From UBA668 sp041178405 (GTDB lineage: Bacteria; Actinomycetota; Acidimicrobiia; Acidimicrobiales; Ilumatobacteraceae), in the NCBI GenBank assembly GCA_041178405.1, contig JBEGVK010000209.1, positions 1-5,932 on the forward strand: DNA of 5,932 bases, read 5' to 3'. Below, piece after piece: positions 1-5,905 of this stretch. The notes under the pieces are model-generated. The model was not told where the DNA came from and searched no databases. It worked only from the letters and a program-made list of their open reading frames with translations. How positions within the stretch are numbered: position 1 is the first letter of the stretch; each line of letters opens with the position of its first letter. The position numbers were made by a program, and so were the translations under genes.

Positions 1-69
1 GCAGCCCCGGCTGTGGGCCTGGCCCATCCAGCCGAAGCCGACTACTCCGATGCCGAGACGACGGGTCAT
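1..69 (-). CDS. Gfo/Idh/MocA family oxidoreductase, N-terminus only (cut by window edge)
   Basis: Only the first 23 codons are present, and the gene continues beyond the left edge. The ATG at 69-67 has a strong AGGAG ribosome site 6 nt upstream. The peptide begins MTRRLGIGVVGFGWMGQAHS: a short beta strand and then G-F-G-W-M-G, the GxGxxG dinucleotide-binding turn, followed by Q-A-H. This is the usual opening of Gfo/Idh/MocA NAD(P)-dependent sugar and inositol dehydrogenases. It follows the Cgl0159-type aldolase by 46 bp on the same strand, so it is probably in the same operon. The full iolG lies upstream in the window, so this would be a second, differently specific dehydrogenase, for example for scyllo- or chiro-inositol or another keto-inositol. 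That specificity is inferred from context and cannot be read from 23 residues. Confidence 0.8.
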   Translation of the reverse strand, partial: MTRRLGIGVVGFGWMGQAHSRGC

Positions 70-84
70 GGTGATCTCCTCTTG
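70..84 (-). promoter_or_regulatory. Strong Shine-Dalgarno site for the second dehydrogenase
   Basis: On the minus strand the bases read CAAGAGGAGATCACC and then the ATG. AGGAG is separated from the start codon by 6 nt (ATCACC). This fixes the start at 69. It also suggests that the gene is translated independently although it sits in the same transcript as the aldolase. The rest of the short gap (85-115) shows no convincing hairpin or T-run, so no terminator is called. Confidence 0.7.
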
Positions 85-115
85 TTGTGCGTGCTGATTC
101 TGCCGTGCCTGCCGG

Positions 116-1063
116 TCAGGGAGTGCGTGCCGGCACTGGGGTTGCGCCGTGGGCGCCACCTGTCGCTGCTCCCGCCGGGCGGACGATGCGCGCCGCTCGG
201 GCGATGGCGGCGGCGACATCGCCATCGGACGGATAGAGCAGCGCCCTGCCCACGACGAGGCCGCGGACGTTGGGCACCTGCATCGCTGCCTCCCACGAGG
301 CGAAGGTGGCGTCGGGGTCTGGGCCGGGGGTGCCGCCAAGGATGAGCGCGGGAAGCGTCGTGCACGAGAGCATGCGCTGCGGGTTGCTGCTTGCCGGCAC
401 CTTCAGCCATGTGCTCGTGGTGCTCGAGCCGAGGCCGCTGCCGATGGCCACGGCGCGCAGGAGTGCATCCTCGTCGGCGAGCAGCGTGGCCCTTCCGGAG
501 ACGGGATCGTGGTGATACGGAAGGGGCTCGACCATGATCGGCAGGCCGAGTGCGGCGCACTCGTCGACGGCGCGGGCACACGCCTCGAGGGTGCGTGCCG
601 TGCCGTGGTCGTCGTCGGCGATGCGCAGCAGTACCTTGCCGCCGTCGAGTCCGTGCGACGCAATCGTCGCCGCGCTGTAGGCCGTCATCCTGTCGTCGAG
701 CTCCCACTGCGCGCCGATGATGCCGCCGCGGTTCATCGTGCCGAACACCAGCCGGTCGTCGAGTGCGTCGAGCATGGCAAGGTCTTCGGCGATGTCGGCG
801 CTGGCCAGCACACCGTCGACCTCTGGATTGGCGAGGGCTGTGAGCAGTGCCTCGAGGAGTCGGCGGCGGTCGGCCATCGCGAAGGGATCGCCCGGTACGC
901 CGAGCGCGCCGCGTGCCGTGTGGTCGGCAGCGACGATGAACAGGCGGCCGTCGCGCAGGAGCGGGCGGCGTCGCCGCGCCATGAGCTTCTCGAGTGGACG
1001 TCTCGGCTGCTCGGCACGGGTGGCGATGAGCCACGTCCAGCGGTCGTCATCCAAGTGCGGCAT
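116..1063 (-). CDS. Cgl0159-type (beta/alpha)8-barrel aldolase, probable 2-deoxy-5-keto-gluconate-6-phosphate aldolase
   Basis: A 315-residue TIM-barrel protein resembling the Cgl0159 group found in actinobacterial inositol clusters, which is related in fold to LacD/DeoC/FbaB class I aldolases. Seen in the sequence: strand 1 ends in A-A-D47-H48-T; N111-R112-G-G follows strand 3; K143 is in GGKVLLRI; E179-P lies on the strand-5 segment; and K221 is in TWLKVPAS, where class I aldolases carry the Schiff-base lysine. GLVVGRALLYP (268-278) is a typical last-strand phosphate-binding motif. The last ~25 residues are Gly/Ala/Pro-rich and probably disordered. Inferred role: cleavage of the IolC product to DHAP and malonate semialdehyde, the step done by class II IolJ in Bacillus. 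The ATG at 1063 lies inside the end of iolC (17-bp overlap) and has AGGAG 4 nt upstream. The family assignment is good; the reaction rests on context. A different cytosolic keto-acid or sugar-phosphate aldolase reaction remains possible. Confidence 0.82.
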   Translation of the reverse strand: MPHLDDDRWTWLIATRAEQPRRPLEKLMARRRRPLLRDGRLFIVAADHTARGALGVPGDPFAMADRRRLLEALLTALANPEVDGVLASADIAEDLAMLDALDDRLVFGTMNRGGIIGAQWELDDRMTAYSAATIASHGLDGGKVLLRIADDDHGTARTLEACARAVDECAALGLPIMVEPLPYHHDPVSGRATLLADEDALLRAVAIGSGLGSSTTSTWLKVPASSNPQRMLSCTTLPALILGGTPGPDPDATFASWEAAMQVPNVRGLVVGRALLYPSDGDVAAAIARAARIVRPAGAATGGAHGATPVPARTP

Positions 1064-1997
1064 TGATCTCCTCGAGGTACGGCATGTCGTCGGCGCACAT
1101 CAGCCGTGCAGCCACGAGGGCACCTGCGACATTGCCGGCGCGGGCACACCTGGCGAGGTCCCAGCCCGACAGCAGTCCGTGGCACAGCGCACCGCCGAAC
1201 GCGTCGCCGGCGCCGAGGCCGCACACGACCTCGACCGGATAGGGCGCGATGCGCTCGCGGACCCCGTCGGCCGAGGCGACGAGCACGCCGTCGCCGCCCA
1301 TCTTCACCACGGCTGCCTGCAGTCCGAGTTCCAGCAGGGCATCGGCGGCTCGGTCGGGATCGCTCTCGCCGACGGCGATCTCGCACTCGGTGCGATTTCC
1401 GATCGCCATCGTCACGTGCGGCAGCACCTGGGCCAGCTCGGCGGTGGCATCCGACGGCCGCTGCCAGAACTGCGGGCGCCAGTCGAGATCGAGGATGGTG
1501 TGCGTGCGGCGGTCGCGCCACTCGAGCATCTGGTGGATCGTGCCGCGGCTCGGCTCAGCCGACAGGCACGACGTCGGGAACCAGAAGATCGGCACGTCGC
1601 GCACCACCGACGGATCGATGTCGGCGGGCTCGATGTTGAGGTCGGGCCCCTTCGGCTCGCGGTAGAAGACGATCTGGGGCTCGCCTGGATCCTCCATGAT
1701 GGCGAATGCCAGCGGCGTGCGAAGTGCGGGATCGTCGGCGATCCACGTCGTGTCGACGCCGAATGTGTGCTCGAGTGCATGGCGGATGTAGCCGCCCATC
1801 GGGTCGTTGCCGAGTCGAGTGAAGACGGCGGTGCGATGTCCGAGTCGGGCGGTGGCGACGGCGACGTTGGTGGCAGTGCCCCCAACCGACTTGCGGAACG
1901 TGCGCACGTCGTTGAGATGCGCGCCGATCTGCTCGGCATAGAGGTCGACGCTGATCCGTCCGACGGTGAGCAATTCGAGAGGGCGGTCGGCGCTCAT
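1047..1997 (-). CDS. iolC: 5-dehydro-2-deoxygluconokinase (PfkB family)
   Basis: A 316-residue cytosolic PfkB-family kinase that phosphorylates 5-dehydro-2-deoxygluconate with ATP to the 6-phosphate. Visible landmarks: the N-terminal LLTVGRISVDLYAEQIG (9-25), the first PfkB signature K36-SVGGTATNVAVATARLG, REPKGPDLNI (113-122) and DLDWRPQFW (170-178), both typical of IolC, NRTE (201-204), and the second signature VVCGLGAGDAFGGAL with G262-A-G-D265, D265 being the catalytic base. Length is usual for a stand-alone IolC, so it is not the IolC-aldolase fusion seen in some proteobacteria. The frame stays open well upstream into iolB. The ATG at 1997 is chosen because homologues begin just before LLTVGRISVD, it overlaps the iolB stop as ATGA, and GAGG lies 5 nt upstream. 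The stop lies inside the following aldolase gene, whose predicted substrate is the product of this enzyme. Confidence 0.95.
   Translation of the reverse strand: MSADRPLELLTVGRISVDLYAEQIGAHLNDVRTFRKSVGGTATNVAVATARLGHRTAVFTRLGNDPMGGYIRHALEHTFGVDTTWIADDPALRTPLAFAIMEDPGEPQIVFYREPKGPDLNIEPADIDPSVVRDVPIFWFPTSCLSAEPSRGTIHQMLEWRDRRTHTILDLDWRPQFWQRPSDATAELAQVLPHVTMAIGNRTECEIAVGESDPDRAADALLELGLQAAVVKMGGDGVLVASADGVRERIAPYPVEVVCGLGAGDAFGGALCHGLLSGWDLARCARAGNVAGALVAARLMCADDMPYLEEINAALG
1064..1073 (-). promoter_or_regulatory. Shine-Dalgarno site for the aldolase, inside iolC
   Basis: GAGGAGATCA directly precedes the ATG at 1063-1061. It also encodes the final Glu-Glu-Ile of IolC. The ribosome site, start codon and iolC stop are thus interleaved, which supports translational coupling of the kinase and aldolase and decides the start at 1063. 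Confidence 0.65.
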
Positions 1998-2905
1998 GAA
2001 CGCCTCATTCCTGCGGCGTCTGCCATCGGTACGCGCGGGTCGGCTGGCATGTCGTCCCAGGTGGCCCGGATCCAGTGGTGGGCGGGGTCGTCGCAGAAGG
2101 CCATCGACCGCTCGCCGCCGGGGCCGGCGAGCACATTCAGGTAGTACATGGTGTAGCCGGGTGCGGCGACGCACGGCCCGTGGTAGCCGCGTGGCACCAC
2201 GTACATGTCGCCGTCGCCGACGGTGACGTGGTCGTCGATCGCCAGCGGTGCGCTCACCGAGTCGCCGGTGTAGGTGCGGTGCAGGCCGAACCCTTCTGGT
2301 GCATAGTCGGCCGTGCCGGCCCTGCCGATGCGGAAGTAGTAGATCTCCTCGTTGTTCACGGGGCACTCGGGAGAGTCGTCGTGCTTGTGGGGTGGGTAGC
2401 TGCTCCAGTTGCCGTCGGGGGTGAGCAGTTCGACGCACATCAGACGGTCGGCATGGGGCCAGGCTTCGGGGCTGGCGAAGTTGGTGACCTGGCGGGTGGC
2501 CGGCCCAGCACCTCGTGTCTCGATGCGCACGTCGCCGGCTGCGCCGTAGCGCGGCGGGAGCGATCGGTCGCAGCGGGCCGACGGCAGGGCGATCTCGCCA
2601 CCGCTGGTGCTGCTCAGCGTGTACTCGGTGTCGCGGCCCACGTAGACGAAGTCGGTGACGCGGGCGAACACCGACGAGCGGCCGTCGAGGGCGAACGACT
2701 GCCCGGCGGCAGTGACCGTGATGCCCGTCGCCGACAGCGGCAACACGATGAGTTCGGAGTCGCCCGTGCGAAGCGTGCGCGACTCGCCTGCGCCGAGGGC
2801 GACGACGTGAAGGCCGCAGAATGTCCACCCTGCATCGGCAGGGGTGACCCGCAGCGGGTCGGGGCCGTGCGTGGCGGTGCCGGCGGGAATGTGGCGTCGC
2901 GTCAC
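1994..2905 (-). CDS. iolB: 5-deoxy-glucuronate isomerase
   Basis: A 303-residue bicupin of the KduI/IolB family that converts 5-deoxy-D-glucuronate to 5-dehydro-2-deoxy-D-gluconate. The N-terminal cupin starts with RVTPADAGWTFCGLHVVAL (19-37), typical of IolB. The C-terminal cupin carries the metal site: SSYPPHKHDDSPE with H173 and H175, NNEEIYYFR with E186 or E187, and VVPRGYHGP with H242. The reading frame runs up to 2980, but the extra 25 residues are the iolG end read in another frame. The GTG at 2905, 4 bp after the iolG stop and behind GGTGA, gives the family's usual length. Coupling to iolC is by a 4-bp ATGA overlap. A few Met/Arg-rich residues at the C-terminus (GMRRS) come from the segment that also serves as the iolC ribosome site. 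Confidence 0.94.
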   Translation of the reverse strand: MTRRHIPAGTATHGPDPLRVTPADAGWTFCGLHVVALGAGESRTLRTGDSELIVLPLSATGITVTAAGQSFALDGRSSVFARVTDFVYVGRDTEYTLSSTSGGEIALPSARCDRSLPPRYGAAGDVRIETRGAGPATRQVTNFASPEAWPHADRLMCVELLTPDGNWSSYPPHKHDDSPECPVNNEEIYYFRIGRAGTADYAPEGFGLHRTYTGDSVSAPLAIDDHVTVGDGDMYVVPRGYHGPCVAAPGYTMYYLNVLAGPGGERSMAFCDDPAHHWIRATWDDMPADPRVPMADAAGMRRS

Positions 2906-2909
2906 GGTG

Positions 2910-3905
2910 TCACCACGCGAGCCGCACGAGGCTGCCGGATCCGAGCGACTGGTAGGCGGCGTCGGCGAGCTGCAGGGCACGTAGGCCGTCGAGGCCGGTG
3001 GCGAGTGGTTCGCGCCCGGCGCTGACAGCAGCGACGAACTCGGCGACCTCGGCCTGGTAGGCGGGCATGTAGCGCTCGAGGAAGAAGTTCATCAGCGGTG
3101 CGCGCGTGTAGCCGTGGTCGCCGGCAACCTCAGCCGTGGTCTCGTGGATGTTCTCGGCGCGGGCCATGCCCTTCGATCCGTGCACCTCGATGCGCTGGTC
3201 GTAGCCGTAGGTGGCGCGCCGCGAGTTGTTGATCTGAGCCATCTTTCCCGACGCGGTTCGAAGCGTGACCGCTGCGCTGTCGATGTCGGGCACCGATGCA
3301 ATGGCCGGATCAACGAGTACTGAGCCGACGGCGAACACCTCGGTGGGCTCCTCGCCGAGGAGGAAGCGTGCCATGTCGAGATCGTGGATGGTCATGTCGC
3401 GCAGCAGTCCTCCGGACCGTGCCATGTACTCGAGAGGCGGCGGACCGGGATCGCGCGAGGTGACGACGACCATCTCAACGGCGCCGATGTCGCCGGCATC
3501 GATTCGGTCGCGCACGGCACGGAAGTTGGGGTCGAAGCGGCGGTTGAATCCGACCATCAGCGTTGTCGACGTCGTCGCCACGGCGCTGAGACACTCGGTC
3601 ACCCGCGCGACATCGAGGTCGATCGGCTTCTCGCAGAAGATCGCCTTGCCTGCGTGCGCAGATCGGATGATGAGGTCGGCATGCATGTCGGTGGGGGTGG
3701 TGATGAAGACGGCGTCGATGTCGCGGTCGGCGAGGATGTCGTCGATCGATGCCACGTCGGCGCCGTGTGCTGCGGCGACACCGGCAGCGGCGTCGGGGAA
3801 TGCGTCGGCGACGGCGGTGAGCACGGCGCCCTCCGTGGCGCCGATCGCGCTGGCGTGCACCCTGCCGATGCGGCCGGCGCCCAAGAGTCCGATGCGAAGT
3901 GCCAT
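2910..3905 (-). CDS. iolG: Inositol 2-dehydrogenase, NAD-dependent (Gfo/Idh/MocA family)
   Basis: A 331-residue Gfo/Idh/MocA enzyme that oxidises myo-inositol to scyllo-inosose, the entry step of the pathway. The Rossmann domain (about 1-120) has G9-A-G-R-I-G14 and an acidic D34 at the end of strand 2, which favours NAD over NADP. TTPTDMHADLI (69-79) and FCEKP (90-94, with K93) follow. The catalytic segment GGLLRDMTIHDLDMARFLLG contains D170 and H174; with K93 these match the Lys/Asp/His triad known from Bacillus IolG. HGSKGMARAEN (near 245-255) is the usual C-terminal-domain signature. The ATG at 3905 has AGGAG 6 nt upstream. A 50-bp gap separates it from the oxygenase gene, and iolB starts 4 bp downstream. 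Scyllo- or chiro-inositol activity is possible in this family; the operon makes myo-inositol the best choice. Confidence 0.93.
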   Translation of the reverse strand: MALRIGLLGAGRIGRVHASAIGATEGAVLTAVADAFPDAAAGVAAAHGADVASIDDILADRDIDAVFITTPTDMHADLIIRSAHAGKAIFCEKPIDLDVARVTECLSAVATTSTTLMVGFNRRFDPNFRAVRDRIDAGDIGAVEMVVVTSRDPGPPPLEYMARSGGLLRDMTIHDLDMARFLLGEEPTEVFAVGSVLVDPAIASVPDIDSAAVTLRTASGKMAQINNSRRATYGYDQRIEVHGSKGMARAENIHETTAEVAGDHGYTRAPLMNFFLERYMPAYQAEVAEFVAAVSAGREPLATGLDGLRALQLADAAYQSLGSGSLVRLAW

Positions 3906-3955
3906 GTTGTGCTCCTGTGTGATGAGAGATCTGTGAGGTGGTTGGGCGTGGCGCG
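3906..3955 (-). promoter_or_regulatory. Intergenic gap with iolG ribosome site
   Basis: The 50 bp between the oxygenase stop and iolG hold ACACAGGAGCACAAC before the iolG ATG: AGGAG with a 6-nt spacer. Apart from a short AGATCT palindrome I see no stem-loop terminator and no TGTCA/TGACA operator of the kind found upstream of the regulator. The gap therefore looks like an internal operon spacer and not a new transcription unit. Confidence 0.5.
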
Positions 3956-5131
3956 TCAGTGGCTGGCGCGTCGCCAGTCGTGGGCGTCGAGGATTGCGGC
4001 GAGCTCTGATGGTGAGGCGCTACGTGCGAGTGCGTCACCGACGAGGTCGCGCTGGGTGGGTGGCGTGAGGCCGCCGACCGGGGGATCGCGGTCGAGGTTG
4101 GTGGGGAAGGCGTAGCACTCGGTCGCTGCAGTGAGGACATGCTCGAGCGAGTCGGCGTCGAGATCGCCGACGGCCTCGAGCAGTGCGGGATAGACAGCTT
4201 CGGCAATGCGCCGGGTGTCGATGGTCTCCATCGGTCGTCCCATCGACGACGACACCTGCAGCAGGTTCGCCATGCGCAGGATGTCGGTGGTGCGGTTGCT
4301 GCCGGCGGCGTGGAGCAGGGCTGGGTTGAACCACACCAGGTCACCCTCCGCCAGTGCCAGCTGTACGTGGTGCGCGTCGAAGTAGTCGATGACCTCGGGA
4401 TTTCGCCAGGCGAGATAGCCGAGCGGATAGCGCTGCGAGCCGGGCAAGTAGATGGTGGGACCCGACTCGACGGGCATGTCGCAGTGGGCGATGGCGCCCT
4501 GCAGGGTGAGCGCCGGCGAGAGCTGGTGCACGTGAAGCGGGTACTCGGCGGCGCGCTCGTCGGTCATGAATCCCAGGTGGTAATCGCGGTGCGGCATCTG
4601 CGCCTGCCCGCCCGGGTTCACCCGGTTCACCTGTGAGCTGATCTGGTAGCCGGGACCGAGCCAGGCTCGACAGCCGAGTGCGATCATGTCGTTGGCGTAG
4701 TAGCGCACGAATGCAGCGGGTGCCGCGACGGCGAGCTTCTCGAATGCGTTCCACACTCGGTCGTTGGTGCCTGGCTTCGCGAAGTGGTCGCCCTGTGCAG
4801 ACCCGGCGGCATTCTGCTCGTCGATCATGTGCGTGAAGGCTGCGGTGACGGGCCGGAGCACGTCGGCATCGACAGCGCCGGTGATGACGACGATGCCCGC
4901 ACCATGGGCGAGGACATCGGCCCACTCGTCGAGCAGGGCCTGCGGACTCGACGAGGCAATGAGCTGCCGGAGCGCTGCAGCGTCGTAGACGGGCACTCCG
5001 CTGCGGACGTCGGCAGCGAGTGCCGGGCGCGGCATCGGCAGTTCGACGGCGGCACGGAGGTCGGCCACGGAGGCCGATGTCGGATCGATGCGGCGGAGGT
5101 GCGTGGCGCTGGGGCGCAGATTGCTCGACAT
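3956..5131 (-). CDS. Phytanoyl-CoA dioxygenase (PhyH) family Fe(II)/2-oxoglutarate oxygenase
   Basis: A 391-residue protein with the facial triad of 2OG oxygenases on a double-stranded beta-helix core: H181-R-D183 in QMPHRDYHLGF and H274 in WFNPALLHAAGSN. R286 in TTDILRMANLL, 12 residues after the distal His, is placed to bind the 2-oxoglutarate carboxylate. VESGPTIYLPGSQRYP (221-236) is the usual PhyH loop. No signal peptide or membrane segment is visible, so it should be cytosolic. The ~85 residues after the core (about 300-391, including NLDRDPPVGGL) make it longer than many PhyH proteins. The ATG at 5131 is chosen from AGGA directly after the regulator stop; the upstream part of the open frame merely shadows that gene. 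Lying between the iol regulator and iolG, it probably oxidises an inositol-related substrate, perhaps demethylating or hydroxylating an inositol derivative. The substrate is unknown; the family also includes enzymes acting on phosphonates, ectoine and other small molecules. Confidence 0.85.
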   Translation of the reverse strand: MSSNLRPSATHLRRIDPTSASVADLRAAVELPMPRPALAADVRSGVPVYDAAALRQLIASSSPQALLDEWADVLAHGAGIVVITGAVDADVLRPVTAAFTHMIDEQNAAGSAQGDHFAKPGTNDRVWNAFEKLAVAAPAAFVRYYANDMIALGCRAWLGPGYQISSQVNRVNPGGQAQMPHRDYHLGFMTDERAAEYPLHVHQLSPALTLQGAIAHCDMPVESGPTIYLPGSQRYPLGYLAWRNPEVIDYFDAHHVQLALAEGDLVWFNPALLHAAGSNRTTDILRMANLLQVSSSMGRPMETIDTRRIAEAVYPALLEAVGDLDADSLEHVLTAATECYAFPTNLDRDPPVGGLTPPTQRDLVGDALARSASPSELAAILDAHDWRRASH

Positions 5132-5141
5132 GGTGTGTCCT
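5132..5141 (-). promoter_or_regulatory. Shine-Dalgarno site for the oxygenase, abutting the regulator stop codon
   Basis: The 10 bp AGGACACACC are all that separates the TGA of the regulator from the oxygenase ATG. AGGA touches the stop codon, so ribosomes ending the regulator can re-initiate directly. This ties the expression of the oxygenase to that of the regulator and fixes the oxygenase start at 5131. Confidence 0.6.
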
Positions 5142-5882
5142 TCAGTTCTCCACGACGGTGGTCTCCACCGTGTAGTGCTCGGCGTGGTACACGGTGCGGG
5201 TGAGTTCGATGCGTCGGCCGGTGACGTCCTGCATGATGCGGTGCATCGTGACGAGTGGATCGCCGACGGCAATGTCGAGGTGCTGGGCCTCCCACGCATC
5301 GGCAGCCTTTGCGCCGTGGCGCTGGAATGCGAGGTGCGGCCGGACCCCGCGCTCGCGCAGCAGGTCGTAGAGCCCACGAGCCGTCAGATGGGCCACTGTG
5401 AGGTCGCTAGCGACCTCGGGGATGAGCCAGTTGCGCAACACGGCGAGCGGCTGGCCGGCGGCGGCGCGTACACGCACCATCTGCACGATGTCGTCGCCGG
5501 GCTGCAAGTGGAGTGCCTCGGCGCATTCATCGTCAGCTGCGACCCGGCTGAGCTCGACGACCGTGGTGGTGGGCTCGAGACCCTCGGCGGCGAGGTCGTC
5601 CCACAGGCTCGAGAGGGCGAAGCGTCGGCGCACCTGGTCGTCGACGACCTGCGTGCCGACGCCGCGTCGGCGAACGAGGAGGCCGGCGTCGACAAGGTCT
5701 TGGATGGCGCGCCTGACGGTGGGGCGTGAGAGATGCCACTGATGCGAGAGCGCGATCTCGTTGTCGAGGAACGAGCCGCGGGGTAGCCGGCCGTCGTGGA
5801 CGGCGGCGCGGAGCTGCGCTGACAGCTGGTGGTACAGCGGCACGGGGCTCGTGCGGTCGAGTGTGAGGTCGAGATCGGTCAC
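5142..5882 (-). CDS. GntR-family (HutC/UTRA) transcriptional regulator, probable IolR-type repressor
   Basis: A 246-residue regulator. Residues about 12-80 form the GntR winged helix: PVPLYHQLSAQLRAAV, then NEIALSHQW, the recognition helix SRPTVRRAIQDLVDAG (52-67) and the wing LLVRRRGVGTQVV. Residues about 98-243 form the UTRA ligand-binding domain, recognisable from the DDIVQMVRVRAAAGQPLAVLRNW segment and VGDPLVTMHRI (206-216). The winged-helix wording is like that of GntR regulators in actinobacterial inositol clusters. It presumably represses the operon and is released by an inositol-pathway intermediate. The start is GTG at 5882: an in-frame TGA lies three codons upstream (5891-5889), and the next start, a GTG at codon 14, would cut into the conserved PLYHQL. 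No Shine-Dalgarno site precedes the GTG. A palindrome sits just upstream, so autoregulation is likely. The effector and the symbol iolR are inferred, so no symbol is given. Confidence 0.88.
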   Translation of the reverse strand: MTDLDLTLDRTSPVPLYHQLSAQLRAAVHDGRLPRGSFLDNEIALSHQWHLSRPTVRRAIQDLVDAGLLVRRRGVGTQVVDDQVRRRFALSSLWDDLAAEGLEPTTTVVELSRVAADDECAEALHLQPGDDIVQMVRVRAAAGQPLAVLRNWLIPEVASDLTVAHLTARGLYDLLRERGVRPHLAFQRHGAKAADAWEAQHLDIAVGDPLVTMHRIMQDVTGRRIELTRTVYHAEHYTVETTVVEN

Positions 5883-5885
5883 GGA

Positions 5886-5905
5886 TTGTCAGTATGTCAT
5901 GACAA
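5886..5905. promoter_or_regulatory. Palindromic operator for the GntR-type regulator
   Basis: An outer inverted repeat TTGTCA-N8-TGACAA spans the site and contains an inner, perfect 10-bp palindrome TGTCATGACA at 5895-5904. It starts 4 bp upstream of the regulator's GTG codon and covers the likely -10 box. GntR/HutC dimers bind symmetric sites with GT and AC at conserved places, as here. From memory, the C. glutamicum IolR consensus is KGWCHTRACA; TGTCATGACA fits it at all ten positions. The binding itself is inferred. Confidence 0.7.

Noticed and set aside
85..140. Possible terminator hairpin after the aldolase (GC-rich repeats such as GTGCCGGCAC)
   Set aside because: The self-complementary piece is short and partly inside the coding end, with no T-run after it on the minus strand; the following gene looks co-transcribed.
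66..1034. Minus-strand open frame of 322 codons overlapping the aldolase in another frame
   Set aside because: The translation is Arg/His/Pro-rich and featureless, while the other frame shows a conserved barrel. Its stop also falls inside the next gene's start.
149..1066. Long plus-strand open frame of 305 codons opposite the aldolase
   Set aside because: It is the antisense of a clear TIM-barrel gene. The translation is rich in Arg, Ala and Gly with no recognisable domain, as expected for a shadow frame in high-GC DNA.
717..2144. Plus-strand open frame of 475 codons across the aldolase and iolC
   Set aside because: It crosses two supported genes on the opposite strand and its translation has no domain; it is a GC-driven shadow.
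1047..2828. A possible 593-residue fusion protein ending in IolC
   Set aside because: The first 277 residues are iolB read in the wrong frame. The IolC domain begins at its own ATG at 1997, which has a ribosome site.
2075..3025. Long plus-strand open frame of 316 codons opposite iolB
   Set aside because: It lies antisense to a well-supported iolB and the end of iolG; composition is low in complexity and no motif is visible.
3391..3400. Operator-like GTCATGTCG inside iolG
   Set aside because: It lacks the TGACA half of the palindrome and lies within conserved coding sequence.
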